A stretch of DNA of 64,000 nt from assembly GCA_024404025.1 (NCBI GenBank), contig JAKSQP010000002.1, positions 119,836 through 183,835 on the forward strand, given 5' to 3'. A model generated the notes under the pieces. The model was not told the origin of the DNA, searched no databases, and saw only the letters and a program-made list of their open reading frames with translations. Of this stretch, positions 17,271 to 25,869 are shown piece by piece; the first letter of the stretch is position 1; every line of letters begins with the position of its first letter. This stretch comes from Clostridia bacterium (lineage in GTDB: Bacteria > Bacillota > Clostridia > Oscillospirales > Acutalibacteraceae). Made by a program: the position numbers and the translations under genes.

Positions 17271-18386
17271 TCAGTCTTCATCATCGTCAACAACGATGTC
17301 AAGCTTTGCTCTTGCTTTTGCCTTTGTTGTGGGCTCTGCTGCGGGAGCGGCAGGCATAACAACGGGCTGACGGGCTCTCTTTGACTTTGCCTCTTCATTT
17401 TTATCTTTTATTGCGGCAACTATCTTTTCCTCGATTTCTTTTGCAAGCTCGGGATTATCGGCAAAAAGCTCCTTAACCTTATCTCTGCCCTGGCCGAGAC
17501 GCATATCGCCGTAAGAGAACCATGCGCCGCTCTTCTGGATAATACCGAATTCAACGCCCATATCAACAAGCTCGCCGTCCTTTGAAATACCCGTGCCGAA
17601 CATAATATCAAATTCAGCGGTTTTGAACGGAGGAGCAACCTTATTCTTAACTACCTTGCACTTGACTCTGTTGCCTACGAATTCACTTCCGGTACCCTTG
17701 AGGGATTCCGATTTGCGGACTTCCACACGGATGGAAGCATAGAATTTGAGTGCACGGCCGCCGGTTGTTACCTCGGGGTTTCCGTAAACAACGCCGACCT
17801 TTTCACGAAGCTGATTGATGAAAATAATGATTGTTCCGGTTTTTGCAACTGCGCCTGCAATTTTACGAAGAGCCTGTGACATAAGCCTTGCATGAGAGCC
17901 GACATGAGCATCACCCATATCGCCTTCGATTTCAGCTCTGGGAACAAGAGCGGCAACCGAGTCGATAACAATAACATCAAGAGCGCCGGAGCGAACGAGA
18001 GCCTCTGCAATTTCAAGAGCCTGTTCGCCGTTATCGGGCTGAGAAACAAGAAGAGAATCAACATCAACGCCGAGATTTCCGGCGTAGGTCGGATCAAGAG
18101 CGTGCTCTGCATCAATAAATGCCGCTTCGCCGCCGAGCTTCTGCGCTTCTGCAATAACCGAAAGAGCAAGGGTCGTTTTGCCGGATGATTCGGGGCCGTA
18201 AATTTCAACTATTCTTCCTTTGGGGAAACCTCCGATTCCGGTTGCAACATCAAGAGAAACCGAACCTGTTGAAATCGATTCAACATTCATACCGTTGTTT
18301 TCGCCGAGACGCATGATCGTTCCCTTGCCGTAAGTCTTTTCTATCTGAGCGAGTGCCGTTTCAAGAGCTTTCTGTTTATCTGCCAT
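17271..18386 (-). CDS. recA: recombinase RecA
   Basis: Strand-exchange ATPase of homologous recombination and SOS coprotease. 371 residues. Walker [10 protein letters not shown] is at 64-72, and the signature [16 protein letters not shown] is near 212-227. The C-terminus is acidic (ending VVDDDED) after a proline/alanine-rich linker. Promoter 18430-18458 and a LexA-like box at 18411-18422, placed at the expected transcription start, point to SOS control. Confidence 0.98.
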   Translation of the reverse strand: MADKQKALETALAQIEKTYGKGTIMRLGENNGMNVESISTGSVSLDVATGIGGFPKGRIVEIYGPESSGKTTLALSVIAEAQKLGGEAAFIDAEHALDPTYAGNLGVDVDSLLVSQPDNGEQALEIAEALVRSGALDVIVIDSVAALVPRAEIEGDMGDAHVGSHARLMSQALRKIAGAVAKTGTIIIFINQLREKVGVVYGNPEVTTGGRALKFYASIRVEVRKSESLKGTGSEFVGNRVKCKVVKNKVAPPFKTAEFDIMFGTGISKDGELVDMGVEFGIIQKSGAWFSYGDMRLGQGRDKVKELFADNPELAKEIEEKIVAAIKDKNEEAKSKRARQPVVMPAAPAAEPTTKAKARAKLDIVVDDDED

Positions 18387-18410
18387 TTTTCTACCTCCGA
18401 AATGTTAATC

Positions 18411-18422
18411 AAACAAATGTTC
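18411..18422 (-). promoter_or_regulatory. LexA-like SOS box at recA
   Basis: Minus strand GAACATTTGTTT, close to the Gram-positive SOS consensus GAAC-N4-GTTY (one internal position and both flanking bases differ). It starts 7 bases downstream of the recA -10 element, where a repressor would block initiation. lexA itself is not in the window. Confidence 0.6.
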
Positions 18423-18429
18423 TGTTTGT

Positions 18430-18458
18430 ATTATATAACAGACTTTCGAAAAATGCAA
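18430..18458 (-). promoter_or_regulatory. recA promoter
   Basis: Minus strand TTGCAT (18458-18453), 17 bases, TATAAT (18435-18430), upstream of the LexA-like box. Confidence 0.8.
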
Positions 18459-18511
18459 TAGCAAATTTAAATTTTTCAAAAAAGTTTATTTAAAAAAATT
18501 TAAAAAAACAC

Positions 18512-18540
18512 TTGCAATTTTGATTAAAGTCTGTTAATAT
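18512..18540 (+). promoter_or_regulatory. rpmB promoter
   Basis: Plus strand TTGCAA (18512-18517), 17 bases, TAATAT (18535-18540). It is divergent from the recA promoter and about 20 bases before the AAGGAGGTG of rpmB. Confidence 0.7.
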
Positions 18541-18575
18541 ATCATCTGTTAATTACTAACAAGGAGGTGTGACAC

Positions 18576-18764
18576 ATGGCAAAATGTGAATTCTGCGGTA
18601 AAGATGTGTCCTTCGGCATTAAGGTTTCCCATTCACACAGACGTTCAAACAGAACATGGAAGCCCAACGTCAGAAGAGTTAAGGCCGTTGTAAACGGAAC
18701 TCCCAAGAGAGTTTATGCTTGCACCCGTTGCCTTCGCTCCGGTAAGGTTACAAGAGCCGTTTGA
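18576..18764 (+). CDS. rpmB: 50S ribosomal protein L28
   Basis: 62-residue ribosomal protein with the standard Bacillota sequence: MAKCEFCGKDVSFGIKVSHS at the start, then RSNRTWKPNVRRVKA and CTRCLRSGKV. The paired cysteines CEFC and CTRC can form the zinc site of the C+ form. Monocistronic: own promoter, strong AAGGAGGTG, and a terminator 20 bases downstream. Confidence 0.98.
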   Translation: MAKCEFCGKDVSFGIKVSHSHRRSNRTWKPNVRRVKAVVNGTPKRVYACTRCLRSGKVTRAV

Positions 18765-18783
18765 TTTAACGAACGCATGATTA

Positions 18784-18817
18784 AGAGACTGCCATCAGGC
18801 GGTCTCTTTTTCTTTTG
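18784..18817 (+). terminator. rpmB terminator
   Basis: Stem AGAGACTGCC/GGCGGTCTCT with an ATCA loop (18784-18807), followed by TTTTTCTTTT. Confidence 0.92.
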
Positions 18818-18981
18818 TCTATTTTACCAATCGACTTGTGTCTGCCGTTTTTATAAAACACAATCTCTTGTGATTTATTACATTATAATATAGAAGATTT
18901 CATTAAAACGAAAAATGTGTTCCCTTTTCCGTCAGAATTGTGTATAATATGATTCTATAATTTTAATTTGGAGCAATATAT

Positions 18982-19962
18982 ATGTTTTATTCCGTTGACC
19001 CCGATAAAATGAAATCGTCTTTCTCTGTGCCGAATGATATTGTTGATAAGCTTTTAAAGTTTACTGACGGAAATCAGCTCAAGGTTTTGCTTTATATTCT
19101 CCGCAACAACGGAAGAGCGGATGATATTGACACAATGAGCAAGGCTCTTAAAATTGAAAAAAGCGATATAGATGACTGCATTCAGTATTGGGAATTCACC
19201 GGAATGCTGAAACATGAGGATCCATCAAAATCCGCAGAGCCGGTAAAATTCATTCCGTCTATTAAAAAAAGAGCTGAAAAAGCCGAAATTTCCACCATCC
19301 CTTCAAAGCCGTCAAGTGAAGAAATTGCTAAAAGAATAGATGAATCGCCCGAAATAGGCCACCTTATGCTTGAAGCGCAGGGAAAGCTCGGCAAAACGAT
19401 CGGCTATGACGGCCAATGCACTCTGCTCCTGCTCCATGATCATTACGGACTTCCGATAGAGGTTCTGTTTATGCTTATTGAATACTGCTCTTCAGTCGGC
19501 AAAACGAACTATTCCTACATAGAAGCAGTCGGCAAAGACTGGGGCGAAAGAGAAATCGACACTCTCGAAAAAGCGGCTTTGCAAATTTCATCGCTCAACA
19601 ATGCCAACAGCTTCTGGACAGAATTTGCAAAATACGCAGGTCTTAATACTCCGAGACCGACTCTCAAGCAGGCTGAATTCCTTCACCGCTGGAGAGAAGA
19701 ATGGAAATTTAGCAGCGATATGATATTCAGAGCCTACGATGAAATGGCAACCTACACCGGCAAGCTGAATTTCAGATATATTGATAAAGTGCTGAACAGC
19801 TGGTATAATGAGGGATATAAAATAATTGCGGATGTTGAAGAAGGTCAGAAAAAGCGCAGCGAATCTCCCAAAGCGGAAAAATCAACATCCTATGACCTTG
19901 ATGAATTCAAAAACCGTTCGATCCACGGCGAACTGAAATACGAAAGGAAGAAGAAAGAATGA
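18982..19962 (+). CDS. DnaD-domain replication protein
   Basis: 326 residues. The N-terminus resembles a DnaD/DnaB winged helix (LLKFTDGNQLKVLLYILRNNG, residues 18-38). Two DnaB_2-type segments follow; the second is YAGLNTPRPTLKQAEFLHRW, then YDEMATYTGKLNFRYIDKVLNSWYNEGY near 265-292, which matches the YxxxI motif of the family. In Bacillota these proteins prime replication forks for helicase loading. The next gene overlaps by 4 bases and encodes a DnaI/DnaC-like loader, which supports the role. The SD GGAG lies 8 bases before the ATG. Confidence 0.85.
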   Translation: MFYSVDPDKMKSSFSVPNDIVDKLLKFTDGNQLKVLLYILRNNGRADDIDTMSKALKIEKSDIDDCIQYWEFTGMLKHEDPSKSAEPVKFIPSIKKRAEKAEISTIPSKPSSEEIAKRIDESPEIGHLMLEAQGKLGKTIGYDGQCTLLLLHDHYGLPIEVLFMLIEYCSSVGKTNYSYIEAVGKDWGEREIDTLEKAALQISSLNNANSFWTEFAKYAGLNTPRPTLKQAEFLHRWREEWKFSSDMIFRAYDEMATYTGKLNFRYIDKVLNSWYNEGYKIIADVEEGQKKRSESPKAEKSTSYDLDEFKNRSIHGELKYERKKKE

Positions 19963-20939
19963 GTTACAGCAGCAAATCACTTTCAAAAGCCACTCAGATT
20001 CTTTCCGAAAGAAGAGCAAGGGCACAGAAAATCAGAGAAGAAAGACACAATGAAATAATAAAGCTCATTCCCGATGTTGCAAAATATGAAGCTCAGCTTT
20101 CGTCAAGCGGACTTGCGGTCATAAAAGCCTTCGGAATGGGAAACGATGCGCAGAAATATATTGATGACCTTTCAAGAGTAAATCTCACAATTCAGAAAGT
20201 CATCGGAAACCTGCTTGAAAGCAAAGGCTATCCGAGGGATTATCTGCTCACTCCCTATACCTGCAAAAAATGCGAAGACACGGGCTTCGTTGACGGATAT
20301 TTCTGCGAATGCCGCAAAGAAATTCTCAAAAATATTTCAAAAGAAGAGTTAAGCAGCGTATCTCCGAGCAGAGAATGCAGATTTGATAATTTTGATCTGA
20401 ATTATTATCCCCTGCCTTCCGACAGCCGTGTCGGCGTTTCTCCGAGAAACAGAATGAACGAAATCTTCAACTACTGCAAAGCCTATGCGGAGGATTTTGA
20501 CGAAGAATCCGGAAGCCTTTATTTTTACGGCGCAACGGGTCTCGGCAAAACTCATCTTTCACTTGCAATCGCAAACACGGTTACGGAAAAAGGCTATAAT
20601 GTAATTTATGATTCTGCGCAGAATATTCTTTCTTCGCTTGAAAGAGAAAAATTCGGCGGCTTAAGTGCGGGAAAAAGAGAAAAAGAGCTTCTTGACTGCG
20701 ACCTGCTTATAATTGACGACCTCGGCTCCGAATTTTCAACACAGTTTACGGTTGCAGCGATATACAATATTATTAATACCCGCATAAACACTTCAAAACC
20801 GGTCATCATCAGCACAAATCTGAATGAAAAAGAACTTGAAGAAAAATATACGCAGAGAATTGCTTCAAGAATCATCGGAAACTATGTTTCGATACTTTTC
20901 CTCGGAAATGATATAAGACAGTTAAAAAAGAATCGGTAA
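19959..20939 (+). CDS. DnaI/DnaC-like helicase loader ATPase
   Basis: 326-residue AAA+ ATPase. A zinc-type segment C-KK-C-EDTGFVDGYF-C-E-C (about 105-120) precedes the ATPase domain. Walker A GATGLGKTHLS is near 192-202, and Walker B LLIIDDLGSE near 252-261. The C-terminus ends in the sensor region TQRIASRIIGNYVSILFLG. It overlaps the DnaD-like gene by 4 bases (ATGA), so the two are translationally coupled. Pairing of DnaD-like and DnaI-like genes points to loading of the replicative helicase. Confidence 0.9.
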   Translation: MSYSSKSLSKATQILSERRARAQKIREERHNEIIKLIPDVAKYEAQLSSSGLAVIKAFGMGNDAQKYIDDLSRVNLTIQKVIGNLLESKGYPRDYLLTPYTCKKCEDTGFVDGYFCECRKEILKNISKEELSSVSPSRECRFDNFDLNYYPLPSDSRVGVSPRNRMNEIFNYCKAYAEDFDEESGSLYFYGATGLGKTHLSLAIANTVTEKGYNVIYDSAQNILSSLEREKFGGLSAGKREKELLDCDLLIIDDLGSEFSTQFTVAAIYNIINTRINTSKPVIISTNLNEKELEEKYTQRIASRIIGNYVSILFLGNDIRQLKKNR

Positions 20940-20949
20940 GGTGAATCAG

Positions 20950-23118
20950 ATGGACATAATCAAAGAATTGACAAACCAGTTTAAATTGCAGACCTGGCAG
21001 GTCGAAAACACGGTCAAGCTTCTTGACGAGGGCAACACCGTTCCGTTTATCGCCCGATACAGAAAGGAAGCTCACGGCACTCTCGATGACCAGATCATAA
21101 GAGAGCTTTCCGAAAGACTTGAATATCTTCGCAACCTCGAGAAAAGGCGTGAAGAGGTCAGAGCGCTCATAACGGCGCAGGGAAAAATGACGGATGAAAT
21201 TTCCGCTTCTCTCGATGCCGCCGCAACGATGACCGAAATCGAAGATATTTACAGACCGTTCAGACCAAAGAGAAAAACAAGAGCCTCTGTTGCAAAGGAA
21301 AAAGGTCTTGAGCCTCTTGCCGATGCAATTTTTGCTCAGGAAGCGGATTCCGCTTCTCCGGCAGAGCTTGCAGAAGCTTATATAAGCGAAGAAAAAGGCG
21401 TTGCATCCGCAGAAGAAGCTCTTCAAGGCGCACTTGATATAATTGCGGAAAACATTTCCGACAATGCCGATATTCGCCGCAGGCTGAGAAATCTTTTCAC
21501 AGTCATCGGCGTTGTGACCGTTTCCGCAACGGATAAGAACGCCGAAAGCGTTTATACGAATTATTATGAATACAGCGAACCGGTCAGCAAAATCGCAGGC
21601 CACAGAGTGCTTGCAATCGACAGAGGCGAAAGAGAAAAATTCCTTAAAATCAGCGTTTCGATTGATGCGGTCAAAGCAAACAACATCATTGCCTCCGCAA
21701 CCCTCAAACCCGAAGGCTCTCCCTGCACGGAAGCAGTCAGAGAAGCCGGAGTTGACGCTTACAACAGACTTATTGCTCCCTCGATTGAGAGAGAAATCAG
21801 AAATATGCTCACGGAAAATGCCGCCGCAAACGCCATCAAAGTTTTCGCTCTCAACACAAAAGAATTGCTTCTTCAGCCTCCCGTAAAAGGCAAAATCGTT
21901 ATCGGCCTTGACCCCGGATACAGAACGGGCTGCAAGGTTGCCGTTGTTGACCAGACCGGAAAGGTGCTTGACACGGGCGTAATCTATGTTACCCATTCCG
22001 AAGCACAGAGGAATCAGGCAAAAGACCTCATTAAAAGACTTATCGCAAAACATAACGCAAACTGCATTTCAATCGGCAACGGAACGGCTTCAAAGGAAAC
22101 CGAGATGTTTGCGGCAGAGGTTCTTCACGAGATCAGCGCAGATGTTTCATATATGGTTGTCAGCGAAGCCGGAGCCTCCGTTTATTCGGCATCAAAGCTC
22201 GCCGCCGCAGAATTCCCGCAGTATGATGTTTCATTAAGAAGTGCGGTTTCGATTGCAAGAAGACTTCAGGATCCTCTTGCAGAGCTTGTTAAGATCGACC
22301 CGAAGGCAATCGGAGTCGGTCAGTATCAGCATGATATGCCTCCGAAGGAGCTTGACGCCGCCCTTGATGCGGTTGTTGAAGATGCCGTTAACTCTGTCGG
22401 CGTTGACCTCAACACCGCTTCTGTTCCCCTGCTTTCAAGGGTTTCCGGCATAAATTCGACTGTTGCAAAGAATATTGTTGATTTCAGAGATGAAAACGGA
22501 GAATTTTCGTCCCGTTCACAGCTTAAAAAAGTTCCGAAGCTCGGCGCAAAGGCTTTTGAACAGTGCGCAGGCTTTTTGAGAATTCCCGAAAGCAAAAATA
22601 TTTTTGACAACACCGGAGTTCATCCCGAAAGCTATGATGCCGCAAAAGCACTCCTCGCTCTTTTCTCTTATGATTCAAGCGACATCGGAACCGAAAAAAT
22701 CGCTTCAATCGGAGCAAATGTTGAGCTTCTTGGCGAAGAAAAGGTTGCCGAAAAGCTCGGAATCGGAGTTCCGACCCTCAAAGACATCGTTAAGGAGCTT
22801 ATCAGACCCGCCCGTGACCCGAGAGACGAGCTTCCTCCCCCGATGCTCCGCACCGACGTTATGGGAATGGAAGATTTGAAACCGGGTATGGAGCTCAAAG
22901 GCACCGTCAGAAATGTTACCGATTTCGGCGCATTCATCGACATCGGCGTTCACCAGGACGGACTTGTTCATATTTCGCAGATAACCAATAAATTCATCAA
23001 ACATCCGTCCGAGGTCCTCAAAGTCGGAAATGTTGTTACAGTATGGGTTATCAGCGTAGATAATACAAAGAAGCGCATTTCGCTCACGATGAAACAACCC
23101 GTTAAAAAGGAAGATTAA
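20950..23118 (+). CDS. tex: Tex-family S1 RNA-binding protein
   Basis: Cytosolic nucleic-acid-binding protein of the Tex/Spt6 group; the exact role in Clostridia is not established. About 722 residues. The N-terminal Tex helices start ELTNQFKLQTWQVENTVKLLDEG. The YqgF/RNase H-like core has VIGLDPGYRTGCKVAVVD near 320. Helix-hairpin-helix segments lie near 500-560, and a C-terminal S1 domain is at about 640-720 (GTVRNVTDFGAFIDIG, HISQI). I prefer the ATG at 20950 over the GTG at 20941, because AAGGTG lies 8 bases upstream of it. It is the third gene of the operon. Confidence 0.96.
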   Translation: MDIIKELTNQFKLQTWQVENTVKLLDEGNTVPFIARYRKEAHGTLDDQIIRELSERLEYLRNLEKRREEVRALITAQGKMTDEISASLDAAATMTEIEDIYRPFRPKRKTRASVAKEKGLEPLADAIFAQEADSASPAELAEAYISEEKGVASAEEALQGALDIIAENISDNADIRRRLRNLFTVIGVVTVSATDKNAESVYTNYYEYSEPVSKIAGHRVLAIDRGEREKFLKISVSIDAVKANNIIASATLKPEGSPCTEAVREAGVDAYNRLIAPSIEREIRNMLTENAAANAIKVFALNTKELLLQPPVKGKIVIGLDPGYRTGCKVAVVDQTGKVLDTGVIYVTHSEAQRNQAKDLIKRLIAKHNANCISIGNGTASKETEMFAAEVLHEISADVSYMVVSEAGASVYSASKLAAAEFPQYDVSLRSAVSIARRLQDPLAELVKIDPKAIGVGQYQHDMPPKELDAALDAVVEDAVNSVGVDLNTASVPLLSRVSGINSTVAKNIVDFRDENGEFSSRSQLKKVPKLGAKAFEQCAGFLRIPESKNIFDNTGVHPESYDAAKALLALFSYDSSDIGTEKIASIGANVELLGEEKVAEKLGIGVPTLKDIVKELIRPARDPRDELPPPMLRTDVMGMEDLKPGMELKGTVRNVTDFGAFIDIGVHQDGLVHISQITNKFIKHPSEVLKVGNVVTVWVISVDNTKKRISLTMKQPVKKED

Positions 23119-23125
23119 AAAATCA

Positions 23126-23157
23126 GGCGATCCGATTTTATCGGACCGCCATTTTTT
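23126..23157. terminator. bidirectional terminator between tex and the ATP-grasp gene
   Basis: Stem GGCGATCCGAT/ATCGGACCGCC (23126-23136 and 23140-23150), 10 of 11 paired, loop TTT. T-run ATTTTTTAT lies on the plus side and an A-run on the other, so it serves both convergent genes. Confidence 0.9.
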
Positions 23158-25081
23158 ATATTATTTTGATGCTGTATTTTCTGACCATCGAAACCGGATA
23201 ATATGATTGCTTTGCCTTGCGGAGATTTTCGTGGCCGAGGTCTTCCTCACGGTTGACGAATTCGGCATCGGGAAATTCATTTTCAAGCACAAGCTTATTG
23301 ATTGCCGCATAAATCCCGATAAATTCGGTTTCTGCCTTTTCAAAATGGATAAAGCAGGTTTTGCCGTTCCCCTGCGATCCGATTGCAAACGCCGCAACCT
23401 TGCCGTTTATTCTTATTGCGCCGCCTTTATAACCCAGGTAGTTATAATTTTCGATAACCCTTTTTATCATCATGTGGTCGCTTTCGCCGGAATCGGCGGT
23501 GTCCGCATTTTTCAGCCTGCTCCATTCAAGAGAATTTTCGATGCATTCATCAAAAATATCATCATTCAAAGAAATATATTCATAATCGGGATAAGCTCTC
23601 ATAAACTGGCTGAAATGATTTCTCTTCCTTGAATATTTCTTGCCTTTGAGTTCCCGCAATGAATCTCCGTCATAAAGATAATCCGAAAAATCATCGTTGC
23701 ATTCCGGACGGGAATGCGAAATACTGATTTTTTCAAAAACGGGAAGATATTCTTCTTCAATACATAATATTTTTAAGGGAAGGCCTTTATCATCAAACTC
23801 CTTTTTAACGGCAAGAATGATCCGTTCAAGTTTATAAATATCAAATTCGCCGAGCGGCATCAGCATAAACGGATTATCCTCATTGAATGAAGCCTGAACA
23901 AAGCAGTTTTCGATTATCTTCCAACGGACATTATATACCTCATCCCAGGCAAAACGGCAGCCAAAGGATAAATCAGTCATTTTTGTTTTCGTTAATGAAT
24001 AATATCTACCGTAAATTTCTCTGTCTTCCTGTTTAAGGATATTCCAGCCGGAAGAGGTTTCAATTATGTCATAATAAAGAGCTGTTGAAAATCCCGGCCT
24101 TGTTATCGCAGGAGAAACGCTTTTTCCGTCAAGAATGTTCAAAAGCTTTTCAACAAGGCTGTTGCCGGCAAGAGTTGAAAGATGAATGCTTCCCATCGCT
24201 CTGGGATTGATTTCAAGAAGCTTCGGAACGCCGTTTTCATCTTCCCTGAAGCTTATGCAGGAAAGATATGACAGACCGATTGACGAAACAATTTTTTCAC
24301 AAAGGCCGAGAATAACGGGATTTTCAGCGGTTACGCTGCTTGCAGACAGTCCTCCGAACATATCATTATTGATCCTGACGGTTGCGCAGACGATTTTTCC
24401 GTTATCGGCAAGCACATCAACATCCCATTCCCTGCCGGGAAGAAACGGCATAACAAGCCTTTCTGACGGCAGAGCTTCATCATTGGGAAACTCTTCAAAG
24501 CATTCAAGAGCAATTTTGTGAGAATGACCGCCTTTTAATGCAGACAATGCAAAATCTTTTTTATCGGTGAAACGCAGAAAACCTTCGGCGTTTTCGCCTC
24601 TTAACGGCTTCATAATGCAGGGAATACCTTTTCTGTTGAAATAACCGTAACCCTCACGAAGAGCGCCGTAAGTTGAAACAATGCGGAAATCCTCAATTGT
24701 TTTTTCAAGTCCGTCAACATTTTTGAGAAAGGCGTAAAGCAGACCTTTATTATTGCTTATTTTGATTGCTTTGCTTTCCGAGGTTATAACAACGGCACCG
24801 GTCTGCTCTCTGATTTTTTCGGCGGAATCCGCCATAAATTCAAGCCCCGATGTTGCAACCGGAAAAACATAGTTCACTTTTTCTTTTTTGATAACACCAA
24901 TCAGAAAATCATAATATTTTTTATCATCAATTTCCGGCGCAGTGTAAACCGCATCCAGCATTGCGGAATGTGCGCAGGTAAGAGATGAGCAAAAGCCGAT
25001 TATTCTGACTTTTTCATTCAATGACCGCAGAGAACGGATAAGACCTGTGAATTCTCCGTCGGTCAGCAGAAAAACTTTCAT
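23156..25081 (-). CDS. ATP-grasp ligase fused to a DUF2156 (LPG synthase C-terminal-like) domain
   Basis: 641 residues, soluble, function unknown. Residues about 1-330 are a CarB/PylC-type ATP-grasp ligase: Rossmann-like start MKVFLLTDGEFTGLIRSL, ATP-binding lysine in CIMKPLRGENAEGFLRF (about 165-181), FLPGREWDVDVLAD, and the metal-binding ELLEINPRAMGS near 290-300. Residues about 350-641 match the DUF2156/phosphatidylglycerol lysyltransferase C-terminal GNAT-like fold (LKGKKYSRKRNHFSQFMRAY near 480; LGYKGGAIRINGKVAAFAIG; NREEDLGHENLRKAKQSYYP). ATP-grasp enzymes activate carboxylates for amide ligation, and DUF2156 relatives transfer aminoacyl or acyl groups, so a two-step transfer is conceivable (inference). 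It follows the nitroreductase by 14 bases. Confidence 0.82.
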   Translation of the reverse strand: MKVFLLTDGEFTGLIRSLRSLNEKVRIIGFCSSLTCAHSAMLDAVYTAPEIDDKKYYDFLIGVIKKEKVNYVFPVATSGLEFMADSAEKIREQTGAVVITSESKAIKISNNKGLLYAFLKNVDGLEKTIEDFRIVSTYGALREGYGYFNRKGIPCIMKPLRGENAEGFLRFTDKKDFALSALKGGHSHKIALECFEEFPNDEALPSERLVMPFLPGREWDVDVLADNGKIVCATVRINNDMFGGLSASSVTAENPVILGLCEKIVSSIGLSYLSCISFREDENGVPKLLEINPRAMGSIHLSTLAGNSLVEKLLNILDGKSVSPAITRPGFSTALYYDIIETSSGWNILKQEDREIYGRYYSLTKTKMTDLSFGCRFAWDEVYNVRWKIIENCFVQASFNEDNPFMLMPLGEFDIYKLERIILAVKKEFDDKGLPLKILCIEEEYLPVFEKISISHSRPECNDDFSDYLYDGDSLRELKGKKYSRKRNHFSQFMRAYPDYEYISLNDDIFDECIENSLEWSRLKNADTADSGESDHMMIKRVIENYNYLGYKGGAIRINGKVAAFAIGSQGNGKTCFIHFEKAETEFIGIYAAINKLVLENEFPDAEFVNREEDLGHENLRKAKQSYYPVSMVRKYSIKII

Positions 25082-25095
25082 TTCAATCCTCGATT

Positions 25096-25668
25096 TTAAT
25101 ATATTATGAGTTCTTCAAGCGAACGCTTGGGAACAAAATGATTTCCTTTTTCATCCCTGTAATAAGCCGTGCTTCCGCTTTCGGGAAGGTCAACAAGGCT
25201 GATATTTTCAGCCGGCTTTCCGAGAGCCAGAACAAGGTCAATTGAATATTTTTCAGTGTCGATGCCGAGATTTGAAGCGAGCTTTTCTCTGTTTATCGCT
25301 CCGAGAATGCAGCCGCCAAAACCTTTTTCAACCGCCGAAAGCATAAGAGTCTGCGCAGCGATACCGTCATCATACATCTTATTGCTGCCGATTGCAAGGT
25401 CACAAAGAATGATTATATATGCCGACGGTCTTTCGCCTTCGGCAGGTCCGCTCCAATCCTTGAGAAGCCCTGCCCATGCAAGCGTTTCAAAAACCTTTCC
25501 GCATTTTTCCTTATCGTTAACGGGCATAAACTTAAGCGCCTGAGAATTGACAGTTGAAGGAGTAAACCTTGCGGTGTCGATCATTTCAAGCAGTTCTTTT
25601 TCTGAAATCTCATAATTTTCATCAAATCTTCTGTAAGAACGGTTTTTTATAACAAGATCTTTAAGCAT
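25096..25668 (-). CDS. nitroreductase-family FMN oxidoreductase
   Basis: About 190 residues from the ATG at 25668 (MLKDLVIKNRSYRRFDENYEI), typical of the nitroreductase fold with FMN-binding RSYRRF. The later AIGSNKMYDDGIAAQTLMLSA and GFGGCILGAINREKL are conserved. Longer starts up to 25776 are ruled out, because a good promoter (25693-25721) lies inside them and AAAGGAG sits 9 bases before 25668. The substrate is unknown; such proteins reduce quinones, nitro compounds or flavin-linked metabolites. Upstream gene of a two-gene operon with the ATP-grasp fusion. Confidence 0.88.
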   Translation of the reverse strand: MLKDLVIKNRSYRRFDENYEISEKELLEMIDTARFTPSTVNSQALKFMPVNDKEKCGKVFETLAWAGLLKDWSGPAEGERPSAYIIILCDLAIGSNKMYDDGIAAQTLMLSAVEKGFGGCILGAINREKLASNLGIDTEKYSIDLVLALGKPAENISLVDLPESGSTAYYRDEKGNHFVPKRSLEELIIY

Positions 25669-25692
25669 AAGCATCTTCTCCTTTGCCGCTTC

Positions 25693-25721
25693 ATTATATC
25701 TCATTTCCGGTCTGTTTTCAA
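25693..25721 (-). promoter_or_regulatory. promoter of the nitroreductase/ATP-grasp operon
   Basis: Minus strand TTGAAA (25721-25716), 17 bases, TATAAT (25698-25693), about 15 bases before the AAAGGAG of the nitroreductase gene. Confidence 0.75.
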
Positions 25722-25811
25722 CATATAAATCACCATAAGAAAAATAGAATTTGAATGTTTGCGGAAATATTGTCAAATTTTAAATTATTTTGAACAAATC
25801 ATTACAAATTA

Positions 25812-25840
25812 TTGCAAAGCAAAAAAGTTTTATCTATAAT
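25812..25840 (+). promoter_or_regulatory. promoter of the secreted subtilisin gene
   Basis: Plus strand TTGCAA (25812-25817), 17 bases, TATAAT (25835-25840), 30 bases before the ATG at 25870. Confidence 0.75.
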
Positions 25841-25869
25841 TGTTTTATCACGACTGTGGAGATGGTATT

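Noticed and set aside
20872..22053. 393-codon open frame on the minus strand opposite tex
   Set aside because: It lies wholly antisense to the conserved tex and dnaI-like genes, has a cysteine- and phenylalanine-rich composition typical of reversed codon use, and no ribosome binding site or recognisable motif.
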